Of a stretch of 64,000 nucleotides of DNA, positions 52,274 through 61,006 are shown one piece after another (position 1 is the first letter of the stretch; every line of letters starts with the position of its first letter). The DNA comes from Paenibacillus albiflavus (GTDB lineage: Bacteria > Bacillota > Bacilli > Paenibacillales > NBRC-103111). The translations under genes were made by a program, and so were the position numbers. The stretch covers positions 233,835-297,834 of the forward strand of contig NZ_SKFG01000010.1 in the NCBI RefSeq assembly GCF_004344915.1. Reading direction: 5' to 3'. The notes beneath the pieces were generated by a model. The model was not told the DNA's origin. It worked only from the letters and a program-made list of their open reading frames with translations, and did no database searches.

Positions 52274-54238
52274 TTATTCGCCAATCAAACTAACTTTAAT
52301 ATCTTTCAGCATCATGAACATTTCACCATTCGTCAGGTTATTCATGTCCTTCACGGCTGTGAACGTAGCTTCCTTCACGATCCCTGCCTTGATTAATGCA
52401 GCTTGAGCCTCACTTGGCGAGTTCACCTGAACTCCTAATCCAAGAGCGATCGTATAACTTGCTTGTTCTAAGGTTAGCGGTAGTTTAGCTGCTTCTTTCA
52501 GATCACCCTTAACCGCTTTACTTGGATCTGCTTTAACTGCATCCGCTTTAATCCGCTTCACTCCACTAATTAAGTTAGCCATACGAACTGGATTCGATTT
52601 CTTGCTGTAATCGTACTCTTTTTTGTAACCCAGATATTCGAGTCCATAGGCAAGTGCGACGCGAAGACCTTCATATTGAGGATCCTTCATGTAAGCATAA
52701 GGTTCAATTGTGAATGGATTAATATCCATGCCTTGCTTGTTAAGCTGTTCCTGCAGCTTGGCGATCAATTCCTTAGAAGCAGACAATTCACGGAACGTTA
52801 TATTCGCATCCTGTGCAATTTTGGCAGCTGCTCCCGCTGCTTCACCTGTTCCCATACCAACTGGCACCGTACGTGCAGAACCATGCGGAAGGGTATCGAA
52901 GCTCGCTGCACGACCAACGACTAGCAGATTATCTACTTGAAGTGGAACGATACTGCGGAAAGGGATCGCATATTGATCCGTTTTCCCGACAACTGTTCCA
53001 TCGCCTGCTGCGCTTGAATTCTGGATATCAACCTCATAGGAACCGAAAGCAATTCGATCCCATTGATCTTTATTCTCAAGGACATCAAGGATGTTTAGAC
53101 GGTACTCACCTTCCGTATGACGCGTTTCACGAACATACAATTCAGGTGCTGTCACATCAAGCTCTAGTCCTGCAAACTCTGGGAAATGGGTTTTCATATA
53201 TTCCACAACAAGCGGAACTTCCTTCATTCCAATTTCAAAAGCTTCTTCTCTTGATTTCGGATCTGATCCATCGATACCGAAAATTTGCAAGGCATTAATC
53301 AGCATCGTTTCGTTATTTTGACGACCAATGTTTAAACCGCGCATTTTGACACGTTCAGGATTACTTGACGGATATTGATACATTTCAAAATAACCCCACG
53401 CGCTGACATCATTGGCACCAGTATCTTTGCTATCGTCATTGTTGAGCTTGTCCTTGATATTTTTCCAAACCTCAGGCGTTACATTCTTTAAACGGAATAC
53501 AAGAGTTACAGCCATCTTCGTCTTCGTATCGCCTACAAGATCTTCCCTGCCATATGTATAAGGAACACCTGCCGCTACAGCTAGATCAGCATCCTGCGAT
53601 GCATCGATAACAGATTTGGATTTAATCGTTTTCTTGGTCCCATCGTGCAGCGTTACATTTACACCTTCAATCACTTTATTACCATTTGCTCCCGCTTCAG
53701 CCTTCATCAGCGGTTCTATCGCTTGTACCTGCAATAAGAGGTCAATGTTCTTCTCATTTTTCACCATTCTATTAAAAACATTGGCAGCTGTTATGACGTC
53801 GAATGAATCGCCCTCAATCTGACCAAACATTTCCGAGAAAATGCCTTTATTGAGTGGAACTTGTCCTGTAATTCCATTGCCGCCAGGCTTCCAGTTCATA
53901 TCGATCGTATTCAACCAACCTAATGTAAATAAACCACCTAGTATTTCGCGATTATTGCCGTCCACTAACAAAGTTTTAAGTCCATTGCGCGAAGCAGATA
54001 CAGCTGCTGCTATCCCTTCTGGATCTGTTCCGACTACAACGACATCATATTGATCCGCAATTGTCTCTGAAGAGGTAACCTTCTCTAGCACTTGAGGCTC
54101 TGCAATTTTGTGAGGATGCTTATTTTGATAGTATAATGCCGCCACTGCCGCTAATACGGTTATGATAATTAAAACACTCATGAGGATCAGCCATGATTTC
54201 GATTGTTTCCCATTAAATGATTTAGATTGATGTGCCAT
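52274..54238 (-). CDS. Membrane-anchored FAD-dependent oxidoreductase
   Basis: A 654-residue protein with one N-terminal membrane helix (about 16-37) and a FAD-dependent domain (pattern VVVVGTDPEGIAAAVSASRNG, a GxxPxG variant of the dinucleotide loop; ending near residue 455 with ARTVPVGMGTGEAAGAAAK). This is the FAD_oxidored family, which includes proteins of unknown substrate. The last 180 residues are a helical extension without a recognised domain. As there is no other export signal, the catalytic part probably lies outside the cell, anchored to the membrane. A 12-bp palindrome, ACGAAATTTCGT (54264-54275), lies just upstream. Substrate unknown. Confidence 0.85.
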   Translation of the reverse strand: MAHQSKSFNGKQSKSWLILMSVLIIITVLAAVAALYYQNKHPHKIAEPQVLEKVTSSETIADQYDVVVVGTDPEGIAAAVSASRNGLKTLLVDGNNREILGGLFTLGWLNTIDMNWKPGGNGITGQVPLNKGIFSEMFGQIEGDSFDVITAANVFNRMVKNEKNIDLLLQVQAIEPLMKAEAGANGNKVIEGVNVTLHDGTKKTIKSKSVIDASQDADLAVAAGVPYTYGREDLVGDTKTKMAVTLVFRLKNVTPEVWKNIKDKLNNDDSKDTGANDVSAWGYFEMYQYPSSNPERVKMRGLNIGRQNNETMLINALQIFGIDGSDPKSREEAFEIGMKEVPLVVEYMKTHFPEFAGLELDVTAPELYVRETRHTEGEYRLNILDVLENKDQWDRIAFGSYEVDIQNSSAAGDGTVVGKTDQYAIPFRSIVPLQVDNLLVVGRAASFDTLPHGSARTVPVGMGTGEAAGAAAKIAQDANITFRELSASKELIAKLQEQLNKQGMDINPFTIEPYAYMKDPQYEGLRVALAYGLEYLGYKKEYDYSKKSNPVRMANLISGVKRIKADAVKADPSKAVKGDLKEAAKLPLTLEQASYTIALGLGVQVNSPSEAQAALIKAGIVKEATFTAVKDMNNLTNGEMFMMLKDIKVSLIGE

Positions 54239-54342
54239 AATTCACCTTCCTGTAGTAAAATTTACGAAATTTCGTTTTATTCCACGAAATATGCGGATTC
54301 AAACAGAACTAGTGTACCATAAATATCCGCCGGAACAAAGGA

Positions 54343-54366
54343 AGAGCCATCTGGAACGATGGCTCT
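54343..54366 (-). terminator. Hairpin at the end of the 55-codon frame
   Basis: AGAGCCATC (54343-54351) and GATGGCTCT (54358-54366) form a perfect 9-bp stem followed on the minus strand by only TTCCTTTG. It is a probable terminator for the frame at 54365-54532 and possibly for the lipoprotein gene further upstream. Confidence 0.55.
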
Positions 54367-54532
54367 AATGGGTACGCCTTGGTTTGGCTCTCCATTTAGG
54401 ATGCGCTGGAGCGAACTCTCCGCTCACTTCTGTATCGCTCGACTGACTACCCCAATGCAGTGCTTCATGATAGGTTGAATGATCGTGTTTCATTAAACTA
54501 GTAATCATCTTCTCTTTACTAGATTGATGCAT
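54365..54532 (-). CDS. Possible small protein, 55 residues
   Basis: An open frame begins MHQSSKEKMITSLMKHDHST and ends APAHPKWRAKPRRTH. It is hydrophilic, rich in histidine and basic residues, with no membrane segment. AGAGGAG stands 11 bases before the ATG and a hairpin overlaps its stop codon, both of which support a real gene. I do not recognise the family, and no codon evidence can be computed here. The 377-bp spacer between the FAD oxidoreductase and the lipoprotein gene otherwise holds nothing clear. Confidence 0.42.
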   Translation of the reverse strand: MHQSSKEKMITSLMKHDHSTYHEALHWGSQSSDTEVSGEFAPAHPKWRAKPRRTH

Positions 54533-54615
54533 GTAGGCTAACGCTCCTCTGCCCTCTTGGCCTCATAGTTGTTATCCCTATTGTTGCCAAGCATGCGCAT
54601 CCTCATGCATTCTTC

Positions 54616-56001
54616 CTATTGCTTTGCTGGAGTATCTTTAGCTGTCTTTAGTTGATCCAAGTCAATTTGTAATTGCTTATCAATGGCTTCTAATGCTTGA
54701 TCGATTGTTTTCTTGTCTGCTATGACTTCATCCATTTCTTTATTTGCGATATCATTCAGTTGGTACCGAACACCGTAATAATCATCGTGCTCAGAAGTCT
54801 CATTACGATTAAATGTCAATTCATAGAATGGCTCGAGCGATTTACCGTCCTTTAACGTCATATAGGATGTACGTGACCATAATTCGTTTGGCGTTTTCGA
54901 ATAAACCCTTGCAATTTCATCACTGTTGATATATTTGATGAACTCCCATGCAGCTCTAATGTTGGAAGATTTCGAATTAATCGCGAAAATATCATTCAGG
55001 CTAAAATTCGTGCTTTGATCCGCTTGATCTCCGGCTGGGGCACTTAGAATCTCCCAATTAAAGCTTCGATCCTTCAGCGTACGTTCAGCTTGAATCAAGT
55101 TTCCAATTTCATAGGAACTAGCAATGGTCATTGCCGACTTCCCTGCAATGAACGGATCACGCAGCAACCATTCTTCCTGCGTAAATGTGGTACCTATTTC
55201 TAAATTGTTCTGATCTCTTGCAATGCAACCACTTTTATATACAGCGACAACTTGTTCAAATAGCTGCTTCCAGCTTGGTGTCAAAAGTGCCGATTTCCCT
55301 TCATTCTCAAGCGTTAAGCCACTGCTTTCAGCGATTCGCATCATCAAATTATAGGGGTCATTCCGATAGGTTCCTTGCGAATATCCGTATACGCGCTCCG
55401 AGCTGTCCTGACTTGCAGGGAATCGCTGCGCCAGCAGCATAACATCCTCCCAATTGAGCTTCCCTTCCGGAAGCTGGACGCCTTGCTTCGTAAACAAATC
55501 TCGGTTGATAAGCAGCACTTCATTAGAGAAGGTAGGAGACAAACCGTATAATTTGCCGCCACCCTTCATTTTTAAATATTCAATAATCGTCGGTTGAATG
55601 TTCTCGATATCAAATTTATCCTGTGCAATAACAGGCTCGAGATCGTACAGAAGCTGCTCGCCCACCAATCGCTCCATCTCCCCTGTGGGCAGCAGCAGAA
55701 CATCTGGCTTCTCCGTCTCGATGAATTTGGCGTACATCGTCTTTGGATCCTGATTATTGGTGTACATATCCCTCGTTGACACGACCTCGATATTGATATT
55801 CGGGTACTTCGCCATAAACAGGTTTCCGAACCTCTGCATAAAATACTGCTCATCATAATACATGACACGTATGGTCGTTTCCTTCTTGTCATCTAGCTTG
55901 GCTAACGCTTGATCAGCGTCTGTTGAAGTCAAGCTGCAACCACTAATAAGAGCCACCATTAGGACACATAAGATCAACTTCATTACATTGTTTGGCTTCA
56001 A
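54616..56001 (-). CDS. Extracellular solute-binding lipoprotein, orphan
   Basis: A 461-residue lipoprotein: signal ending in LISGC (cysteine about residue 22), then a family 1 binding fold (TIRVMYYDEQYFMQRFGNLF; KLYGLSPTFSNEVLLINRDL; RAAWEFIKYINSDEIARVYS). No permease or ATPase gene is nearby. It lies 107 bases behind a two-component kinase in the same orientation, so it may be a sensory accessory rather than an importer receptor. The start is a TTG (55999-56001) because GAAGGAGG lies nine bases upstream; the first in-frame ATG is six codons further in and has no ribosome site. Confidence 0.88.
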   Translation of the reverse strand: MKPNNVMKLILCVLMVALISGCSLTSTDADQALAKLDDKKETTIRVMYYDEQYFMQRFGNLFMAKYPNINIEVVSTRDMYTNNQDPKTMYAKFIETEKPDVLLLPTGEMERLVGEQLLYDLEPVIAQDKFDIENIQPTIIEYLKMKGGGKLYGLSPTFSNEVLLINRDLFTKQGVQLPEGKLNWEDVMLLAQRFPASQDSSERVYGYSQGTYRNDPYNLMMRIAESSGLTLENEGKSALLTPSWKQLFEQVVAVYKSGCIARDQNNLEIGTTFTQEEWLLRDPFIAGKSAMTIASSYEIGNLIQAERTLKDRSFNWEILSAPAGDQADQSTNFSLNDIFAINSKSSNIRAAWEFIKYINSDEIARVYSKTPNELWSRTSYMTLKDGKSLEPFYELTFNRNETSEHDDYYGVRYQLNDIANKEMDEVIADKKTIDQALEAIDKQLQIDLDQLKTAKDTPAKQ

Positions 56002-56108
56002 TATTCTCGACCTCCTTCATATCTACTTCTGCAGTATATCGGATAACTCTTAACGACAGCCTATCCGATTGCTTAATAGATTCTGAAGAAAATCTTAAGC
56101 CCTGAATA

Positions 56109-57194
56109 CTATGAATTTTTAAGTAAAGGAAGTCTAGTTTCAAAAATCGTTTGATTGCGTGTGCTTTGAACCGAAATATGACCTTCGTGCAGCTCAATAA
56201 TGCTTTTGGTAATCGCGAGTCCTAAGCCAGTTCCCCCTGTTTCCTTGGATCTGGACTGCTCAACTCGATAGAACCGTTCAAAAATATAAGGTATTTCCTG
56301 CATAGGAATAGGTTCGCCATAATTGATCACTTTAATGATAACCTCATCTTGTACTTGTGAAATGTGGATATCCACATACTTGCCCTCTTTACCATATGTA
56401 ATGGCATTCGCGATTAAATTCTCAAAAGCTCGAACTAATTGATTCGCATCTGCAAGTATAAACGTCGCTTTATTATCCGATTGAATACGATAGTCCATTC
56501 CCGACTTATCCAAGCTTGGTACGAACTCTTCGATTAATTGATACAGAAAATCATTTACTTCCAGCTTATTCCTCTCAAAACGATACCCATTATTCACGCG
56601 TGTATATTCGAATAAATCATCAATTAAGCTTTTGAGGCTCTTCGTTTTCTCATGCGCAATATTGGCATAGTAACGAAGCTCCACTTCATCCTTATATCGA
56701 TCCTCATCAATTAATTCAAGAAAACCCAAAATCGAGGTTAAAGGCGTCCGAAGGTCATGCGATACACCAGTTATGAGATCATTCTTGGTTTTCTCCGCAT
56801 AACGCTCCTCTTCAATCGATTGCTTTAATTGCGCTGCCATTTGATTAATATTGTGAGCAACATTTCCAAGCTCATCAACAGACTTAATACTTAGCTTATA
56901 GTTAAAATCACCTTTGGCGATTTGACGCAATCCAAATGAAATTTGCTCCAGATTTCGTATGATTTGCTGGCTAAGAATAAAATAAAATAGGATAAATAGC
57001 AATATTCCTGTTACATATATAAGGGGTCTGGACCCGATATGATTGATCACCCAAGCAATGGGTGCGGTAAAAGGCTCTACTTTAAACAGATAAGTGGCAA
57101 GTTGATTACCGATGATCAGCAGTCCAGATGTGATCGCAAGGCTTAAAATAACGGCTAAGATAAACTTCCACCGAATCGTATAAAGAAACTTCAA
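56109..57194 (-). CDS. Sensor histidine kinase, VanS/PhoR-like
   Basis: A 361-residue membrane kinase with two helices (about 11-35 and 54-75), only a short extracellular loop between them, a HAMP linker, the dimerisation helix with the phosphorylated histidine in VSHDLRTPLTSILGFLEL (about 147) and an ATPase domain with ENLIANAITYG and GGTGLGLAI. The short external loop suggests that the ligand is a membrane component or a partner protein. The regulator gene ends 16 bases upstream and the orphan lipoprotein gene follows; all three are in the same orientation. The signal is unknown. Confidence 0.92.
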   Translation of the reverse strand: MKFLYTIRWKFILAVILSLAITSGLLIIGNQLATYLFKVEPFTAPIAWVINHIGSRPLIYVTGILLFILFYFILSQQIIRNLEQISFGLRQIAKGDFNYKLSIKSVDELGNVAHNINQMAAQLKQSIEEERYAEKTKNDLITGVSHDLRTPLTSILGFLELIDEDRYKDEVELRYYANIAHEKTKSLKSLIDDLFEYTRVNNGYRFERNKLEVNDFLYQLIEEFVPSLDKSGMDYRIQSDNKATFILADANQLVRAFENLIANAITYGKEGKYVDIHISQVQDEVIIKVINYGEPIPMQEIPYIFERFYRVEQSRSKETGGTGLGLAITKSIIELHEGHISVQSTRNQTIFETRLPLLKNS

Positions 57195-57210
57195 TTCTCA
57201 TCCCTCTTTT

Positions 57211-57903
57211 CTACTTTTCAATCTTATATCCGATTCCCCAAACGGTTTCGATATATTTAGGATTACGAGAATCTGGCTCTATTTTTTCTCGGATTTTGCG
57301 GATATGAACCATAACTGTATTTTTGGATTCCATGAACGGCTCATTCCACACTTCTCGGTAAATCTGCTCCATGCTGAGGACCATGCCGCGATTAACAGCT
57401 AACATTCTCAGAATGGCAAACTCGCGTGGCGTCAGCTTCACCTCCACACCGTCAAGCGTAACTTTATAATTGTTGGCATAAATGACTAGATCATCGATTA
57501 TAATTCGATCATCATTGTGGCTCATCGTATTAAATTGCTTGTATCGTCGTAATTGTGACTTCACCTTTGCAACGAGCACAAGCGGATTGAATGGCTTCTC
57601 CACATAATCGTCAGCACCGATACTAAGACCTGATATCTTGTCCATATCCTGCGCTTTCGCTGAAACCATGATGATCGGAATATGATTTTCCTGTCTAATT
57701 CGAATACAAGCCTCAAGCCCATCCATACGCGGCATCATCACGTCTAGAACGATCAAATCCACAGGATATGCTTGAAGCTGTTCCAACGCTTCTATACCAT
57801 CAGATGCCTTTAGCACCAAATATCCTTCGTTTTTCAAATAGATTTCCATTAACGTTACAATTTCTTTCTCATCATCTACTAGTAAAATGGTTTCTCTTGT
57901 CAT
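57211..57903 (-). CDS. Response regulator, OmpR/PhoB family
   Basis: A 230-residue regulator with an N-terminal receiver (TILLVDDEKEIVTLMEIYL; phosphorylated aspartate in IVLDVMMPRMDG near residue 53; lysine in YVEKPFNPL) and a C-terminal winged helix (ILRMLAVNRGMVLSMEQIYR; VHIRKIREKIEPDSRNPKYI; TVWGIGYKIEK). Upstream lie three 11-bp-spaced TTAAGA-type boxes close to its own -10, so it probably activates itself together with the kinase and possibly the lipoprotein gene. Target genes beyond this unit cannot be told. Confidence 0.93.
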   Translation of the reverse strand: MTRETILLVDDEKEIVTLMEIYLKNEGYLVLKASDGIEALEQLQAYPVDLIVLDVMMPRMDGLEACIRIRQENHIPIIMVSAKAQDMDKISGLSIGADDYVEKPFNPLVLVAKVKSQLRRYKQFNTMSHNDDRIIIDDLVIYANNYKVTLDGVEVKLTPREFAILRMLAVNRGMVLSMEQIYREVWNEPFMESKNTVMVHIRKIREKIEPDSRNPKYIETVWGIGYKIEK

Positions 57904-57962
57904 TTCAGAATCTGCTCCTCCAGTAAGTTGTATCCATGATCATTCGTTACTGTATTGATGTT

Positions 57963-58007
57963 AATATAGCACATCTAATGATTAACTTTGTCTTAAGTTA
58001 ATCTTAA
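57963..58007 (-). promoter_or_regulatory. OmpR-type direct repeats and -10 of the two-component operon
   Basis: Read on the minus strand, TTAAGA, TTAAGA and TTAATC recur at exact 11-bp distances (58002-58007, 57991-57996, 57980-57985). Eleven bases further down is TATATT (57963-57968) as a -10. The boxes cover the -35 zone, the arrangement used by PhoB/PhoP-type activators. Confidence 0.7.
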
Positions 58008-58014
58008 CAATAAA

Positions 58015-58046
58015 AGCCGCATTCCTCTATGAAGAGAAATACGGCT
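58015..58046 (-). terminator. Intrinsic terminator of relA-dtd
   Basis: AGCCG (58015-58019) pairs with CGGCT (58042-58046), extended by an inner CTCT/AGAG stem; on the minus strand it continues TTTTATTGTT. It ends the relA-dtd unit just before the boxes of the two-component operon. Confidence 0.8.
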
Positions 58047-58052
58047 ATACTT

Positions 58053-58493
58053 TTACTTGCTATCGATAATAAGTGTAACAGGACCATCATTCGTAAAAGA
58101 GACGTCCATCATGGCACCAAAAGAGCCTGTTTCAACGACAAGTCCTTTTGATCGCAATAATTCATTAAACTGCTCATATAGCGGTTCTGCTTGCTCAGGT
58201 CTTGCAGCACCGATAAAGCTTGGCCTCTTTCCCTTACGGCAATCACCGTATAAGGTGAATTGCGAAACCGACAGAATTTGACCACCTGCGTCCAGAACAG
58301 ATAAATTCATTTTTCCTGCATCATCTTCAAAAATGCGAAGACCTGCAATTTTCTCAGCCAGATATTGTGCATCCTCTAATGTATCTTCATGGGTAACACC
58401 AACAAGCAGCATGAGTCCATGATCGATCTGTCCCACGATTTCCCCGTTCACAACAACCTTTGCTTCTTTGCTACGCTGTACTACTATTCTCAT
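58053..58493 (-). CDS. dtd: D-aminoacyl-tRNA deacylase
   Basis: Removes D-amino acids (and glycine from tRNA-Ala) from mischarged tRNA. The 146-residue protein is of standard length; it begins [20 protein letters not shown] and carries the conserved [19 protein letters not shown] block with the catalytic threonine-containing segment, and the C-terminal gly-cis-pro type motif region FTNDGPVTL with Gly-Pro near residue 138. It follows relA by 17 bases, the conserved Bacillota pairing. Confidence 0.95.
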   Translation of the reverse strand: MRIVVQRSKEAKVVVNGEIVGQIDHGLMLLVGVTHEDTLEDAQYLAEKIAGLRIFEDDAGKMNLSVLDAGGQILSVSQFTLYGDCRKGKRPSFIGAARPEQAEPLYEQFNELLRSKGLVVETGSFGAMMDVSFTNDGPVTLIIDSK

Positions 58494-58510
58494 TTATCTA
58501 TTTACGCTCC

Positions 58511-60697
58511 TTAAGCCTGCATAATCCGTTGTACGGAATAGACATCCTTGACACGCTTAATCTTCTCTACGACGGAATGCAAATGATCCACATTGCGAAT
58601 CTGGATCGTCATATGAACCAGTGACATCTTGTTCTTATCCGTACGGCCAGACACGGCTGTAATCATCGTCTTGCTTTCAGAAACCGCTTGAAGCACCTCA
58701 TTCAAGAAGCCTCTGCGATCATGACCTGTAATTTCGATTTCCACATTATAAATGGACTCAACAGCGCCTGCCCACTCGACCTCAATAATGCGATTGCTCT
58801 CATCCATATCATCAGCAGGGATATTCGAGCAGTCTGAACGATGGACCGTTACACCGCGACCTCTTGTAATATAACCAACGATTTCATCACCAGGTACAGG
58901 ATTACAGCAGCGTGCAAAACGAACAAGCAGATTATCAATGCCCTTCACCCGCACTCCGTTGGTTGGATATCTCTTCAATTCCTTCTCAGGTGCTGCCTTA
59001 ACTTCCTTCACTTCGTTTGTAAGCTGAATTTTCTCAGATTCTTCAACTTCCTTACGATGCTTCTCTGTAAGCTTATTCACAACCTGCGATGCTGTAATAC
59101 CGCTAAAACCAATGCCAGCCAATAAATCGTCTGGATCGTTAAAGTTATATTTCTTCGCGATATCGTTCAGCTTCTCATCATTTAAGAAGTGAGAAGGATC
59201 GAGTCCCATTCGGCGCAATTCGCGTTCAATCGCTTCGCGGCCCCGCTCAACATTCTCTTCACGCTTTTCTTTCTTGAACCATTGCTTAATTTTGGTCCGA
59301 GCATGTGAAGATTGGGCGATCTTAATCCAATCCTGACTTGGCCCGTACGAATGCTTGGAGGTCAAAATTTCTACAATATCGCCTGTTTTAAGCGTATGAT
59401 CAAGCGGAACAATTCTGCCGTTTACCTTAGCGCCGATTGTTCGGTTTCCTACTTCAGTATGAATCCGATAGGAAAAATCAAGCGGAACCGAACCTTTTGG
59501 CAGTTCGATTACTTCACCTTTTGGCGTAAAAACAAACACAAGATCGGAGAAGAAGTCAGCCTTCATCGATTCCATAAATTCTGCCGCATCATTCGTTTCA
59601 TTTTGCAGCTCAAGAATTTCGTGGAACCAGCTCATTTTCTCTCCAAAATTACTGGTTGGCGCAACTGAACCTTCCTTATATGCCCAGTGTGCCGCAACCC
59701 CGAACTCGGAGGTTTTATGCATATCCCATGTGCGAATTTGCACTTCCAAAGGCTCGCCCTTAGGTCCAATCACGGTTGTATGGAGTGACTGGTACATATT
59801 CGTTTTGGGCATTGCGATATAATCCTTGAATCTGCCTGGCATCGGCTTCCATAACGTATGAATAATTCCGAGCGCAGCATAACAATCCTTAATGTTCTCT
59901 ACGATGACGCGGAGAGCCATAAGGTCATATATTTCGTTGAACTCTTTGTTCTTGGAGCTCATTTTCGTATAGATGGAATACAGATGCTTCGGCCTGCCCG
60001 AAATATCTGCCTCAATATTCATTTCATTAAGCTTATTCTTGATATTCTGGATCACTTCTTGAATATATTGCTCACGCTCGGTGCGCTTCTTTTGCATTAA
60101 GTTAACGATTCGATAATACTGCTGCGGATTTAAATATCGGAGAGCAATGTCTTCCATCTCCCACTTAATTGCGGAAATACCAAGACGATGTGCAATTGGA
60201 CAAAATATCTCTAACGTCTCATATGCGATTCGTCTTTGATTTTCTTCCGATTGATATTTAAGCGTCCGCATATTATGAAGACGATCAGCTAATTTTATCA
60301 GAATAACCCGAATATCTTGCGCCATCGCAACGAACATTTTACGATAATTCTCGTTCTGCTGCTCTTCCTTCGATTTAAACTGAATACGCTCCAGCTTCGT
60401 TAAACCATCAACGAGCATGGCGCATGTAGCTCCGAACTTCTCTTCAAGCACTGCAAGAGAAACCGTAGTGTCTTCGACGACATCATGAAGCAAGGCAGCG
60501 ATAATTGAGGTGACATCCATTTGCATATTCACCAGAATTTCCGCTACCGCCACAGGGTGCAATATATAAGGTTCGCCAGATTTACGTACTTGCCCATGAT
60601 GGGCTTTCTCGGCAAACTCATACGCTTGTTTAATTTTAATAAGATCGTTCTCTTTGAGATATACAGCCGCTTTCTCGAGTAAGAGCTCTATGCCCAT
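58511..60697 (-). CDS. relA: Bifunctional (p)ppGpp synthetase/hydrolase
   Basis: Long RSH enzyme of the stringent response, 728 residues. The HD hydrolase domain shows LHDVVEDT and KLADRLHNMRTL (residues 70-150), the synthetase domain RVIVENIKDCYAALG and GRFKDYIAMPKTNMYQSLHT (about 265-320), the TGS domain FVFTPKGEVIELPKGSVPLD (about 390), a zinc-finger region ARCCNPVPGDEIVGYI and the C-terminal ACT domain. Both catalytic halves look intact. In most Bacillota apt is directly upstream; here a plus-strand permease and a small gene lie between. Confidence 0.97.
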   Translation of the reverse strand: MGIELLLEKAAVYLKENDLIKIKQAYEFAEKAHHGQVRKSGEPYILHPVAVAEILVNMQMDVTSIIAALLHDVVEDTTVSLAVLEEKFGATCAMLVDGLTKLERIQFKSKEEQQNENYRKMFVAMAQDIRVILIKLADRLHNMRTLKYQSEENQRRIAYETLEIFCPIAHRLGISAIKWEMEDIALRYLNPQQYYRIVNLMQKKRTEREQYIQEVIQNIKNKLNEMNIEADISGRPKHLYSIYTKMSSKNKEFNEIYDLMALRVIVENIKDCYAALGIIHTLWKPMPGRFKDYIAMPKTNMYQSLHTTVIGPKGEPLEVQIRTWDMHKTSEFGVAAHWAYKEGSVAPTSNFGEKMSWFHEILELQNETNDAAEFMESMKADFFSDLVFVFTPKGEVIELPKGSVPLDFSYRIHTEVGNRTIGAKVNGRIVPLDHTLKTGDIVEILTSKHSYGPSQDWIKIAQSSHARTKIKQWFKKEKREENVERGREAIERELRRMGLDPSHFLNDEKLNDIAKKYNFNDPDDLLAGIGFSGITASQVVNKLTEKHRKEVEESEKIQLTNEVKEVKAAPEKELKRYPTNGVRVKGIDNLLVRFARCCNPVPGDEIVGYITRGRGVTVHRSDCSNIPADDMDESNRIIEVEWAGAVESIYNVEIEITGHDRRGFLNEVLQAVSESKTMITAVSGRTDKNKMSLVHMTIQIRNVDHLHSVVEKIKRVKDVYSVQRIMQA

Positions 60698-61006
60698 GTT
60701 CCGTCCATTCCCTCTATATTCGAATCGTAATAATTCTAATTTTAATTCATTATGCCTTGCAGGTCTACCTTACGTCAACCCATAGGATATTGCCAATCGG
60801 CAAAAACCAACATTTTCAAACATTTTTCTATCTAAACAGCTTTTTTACATGTTTTAATTGACGAAATTACGAATGAATAATAAACTCTTGAATGGCGTGT
60901 ATGCTCAACGTGGTGCTTTGAATATAGGATACGAAAGTTGTCCGTTCACTACCACATCATCAAATCATAAAATTTCAAACATGACATGAAAGCGAGGAAA
61001 TTATCA
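60698..61006. other. Divergent spacer between relA and the permease
   Basis: This AT-rich region of about 309 bp must carry promoters in both directions. On the plus strand TTGACG (60858-60863) and TAAACT (60881-60886) with 17 bases between form a likely permease promoter. No purine riboswitch core or PyrR-type attenuator was recognised. Confidence 0.5.

Noticed and set aside
52813..53298. 161-codon antisense frame within the FAD oxidoreductase gene
   Set aside because: Shadow of a strongly supported coding frame; composition is that of reversed codons.
60698..61006. Purine riboswitch or PyrR attenuator before the nucleobase permease
   Set aside because: No conserved core, no paired helices around it and no terminator-antiterminator pair could be recognised.
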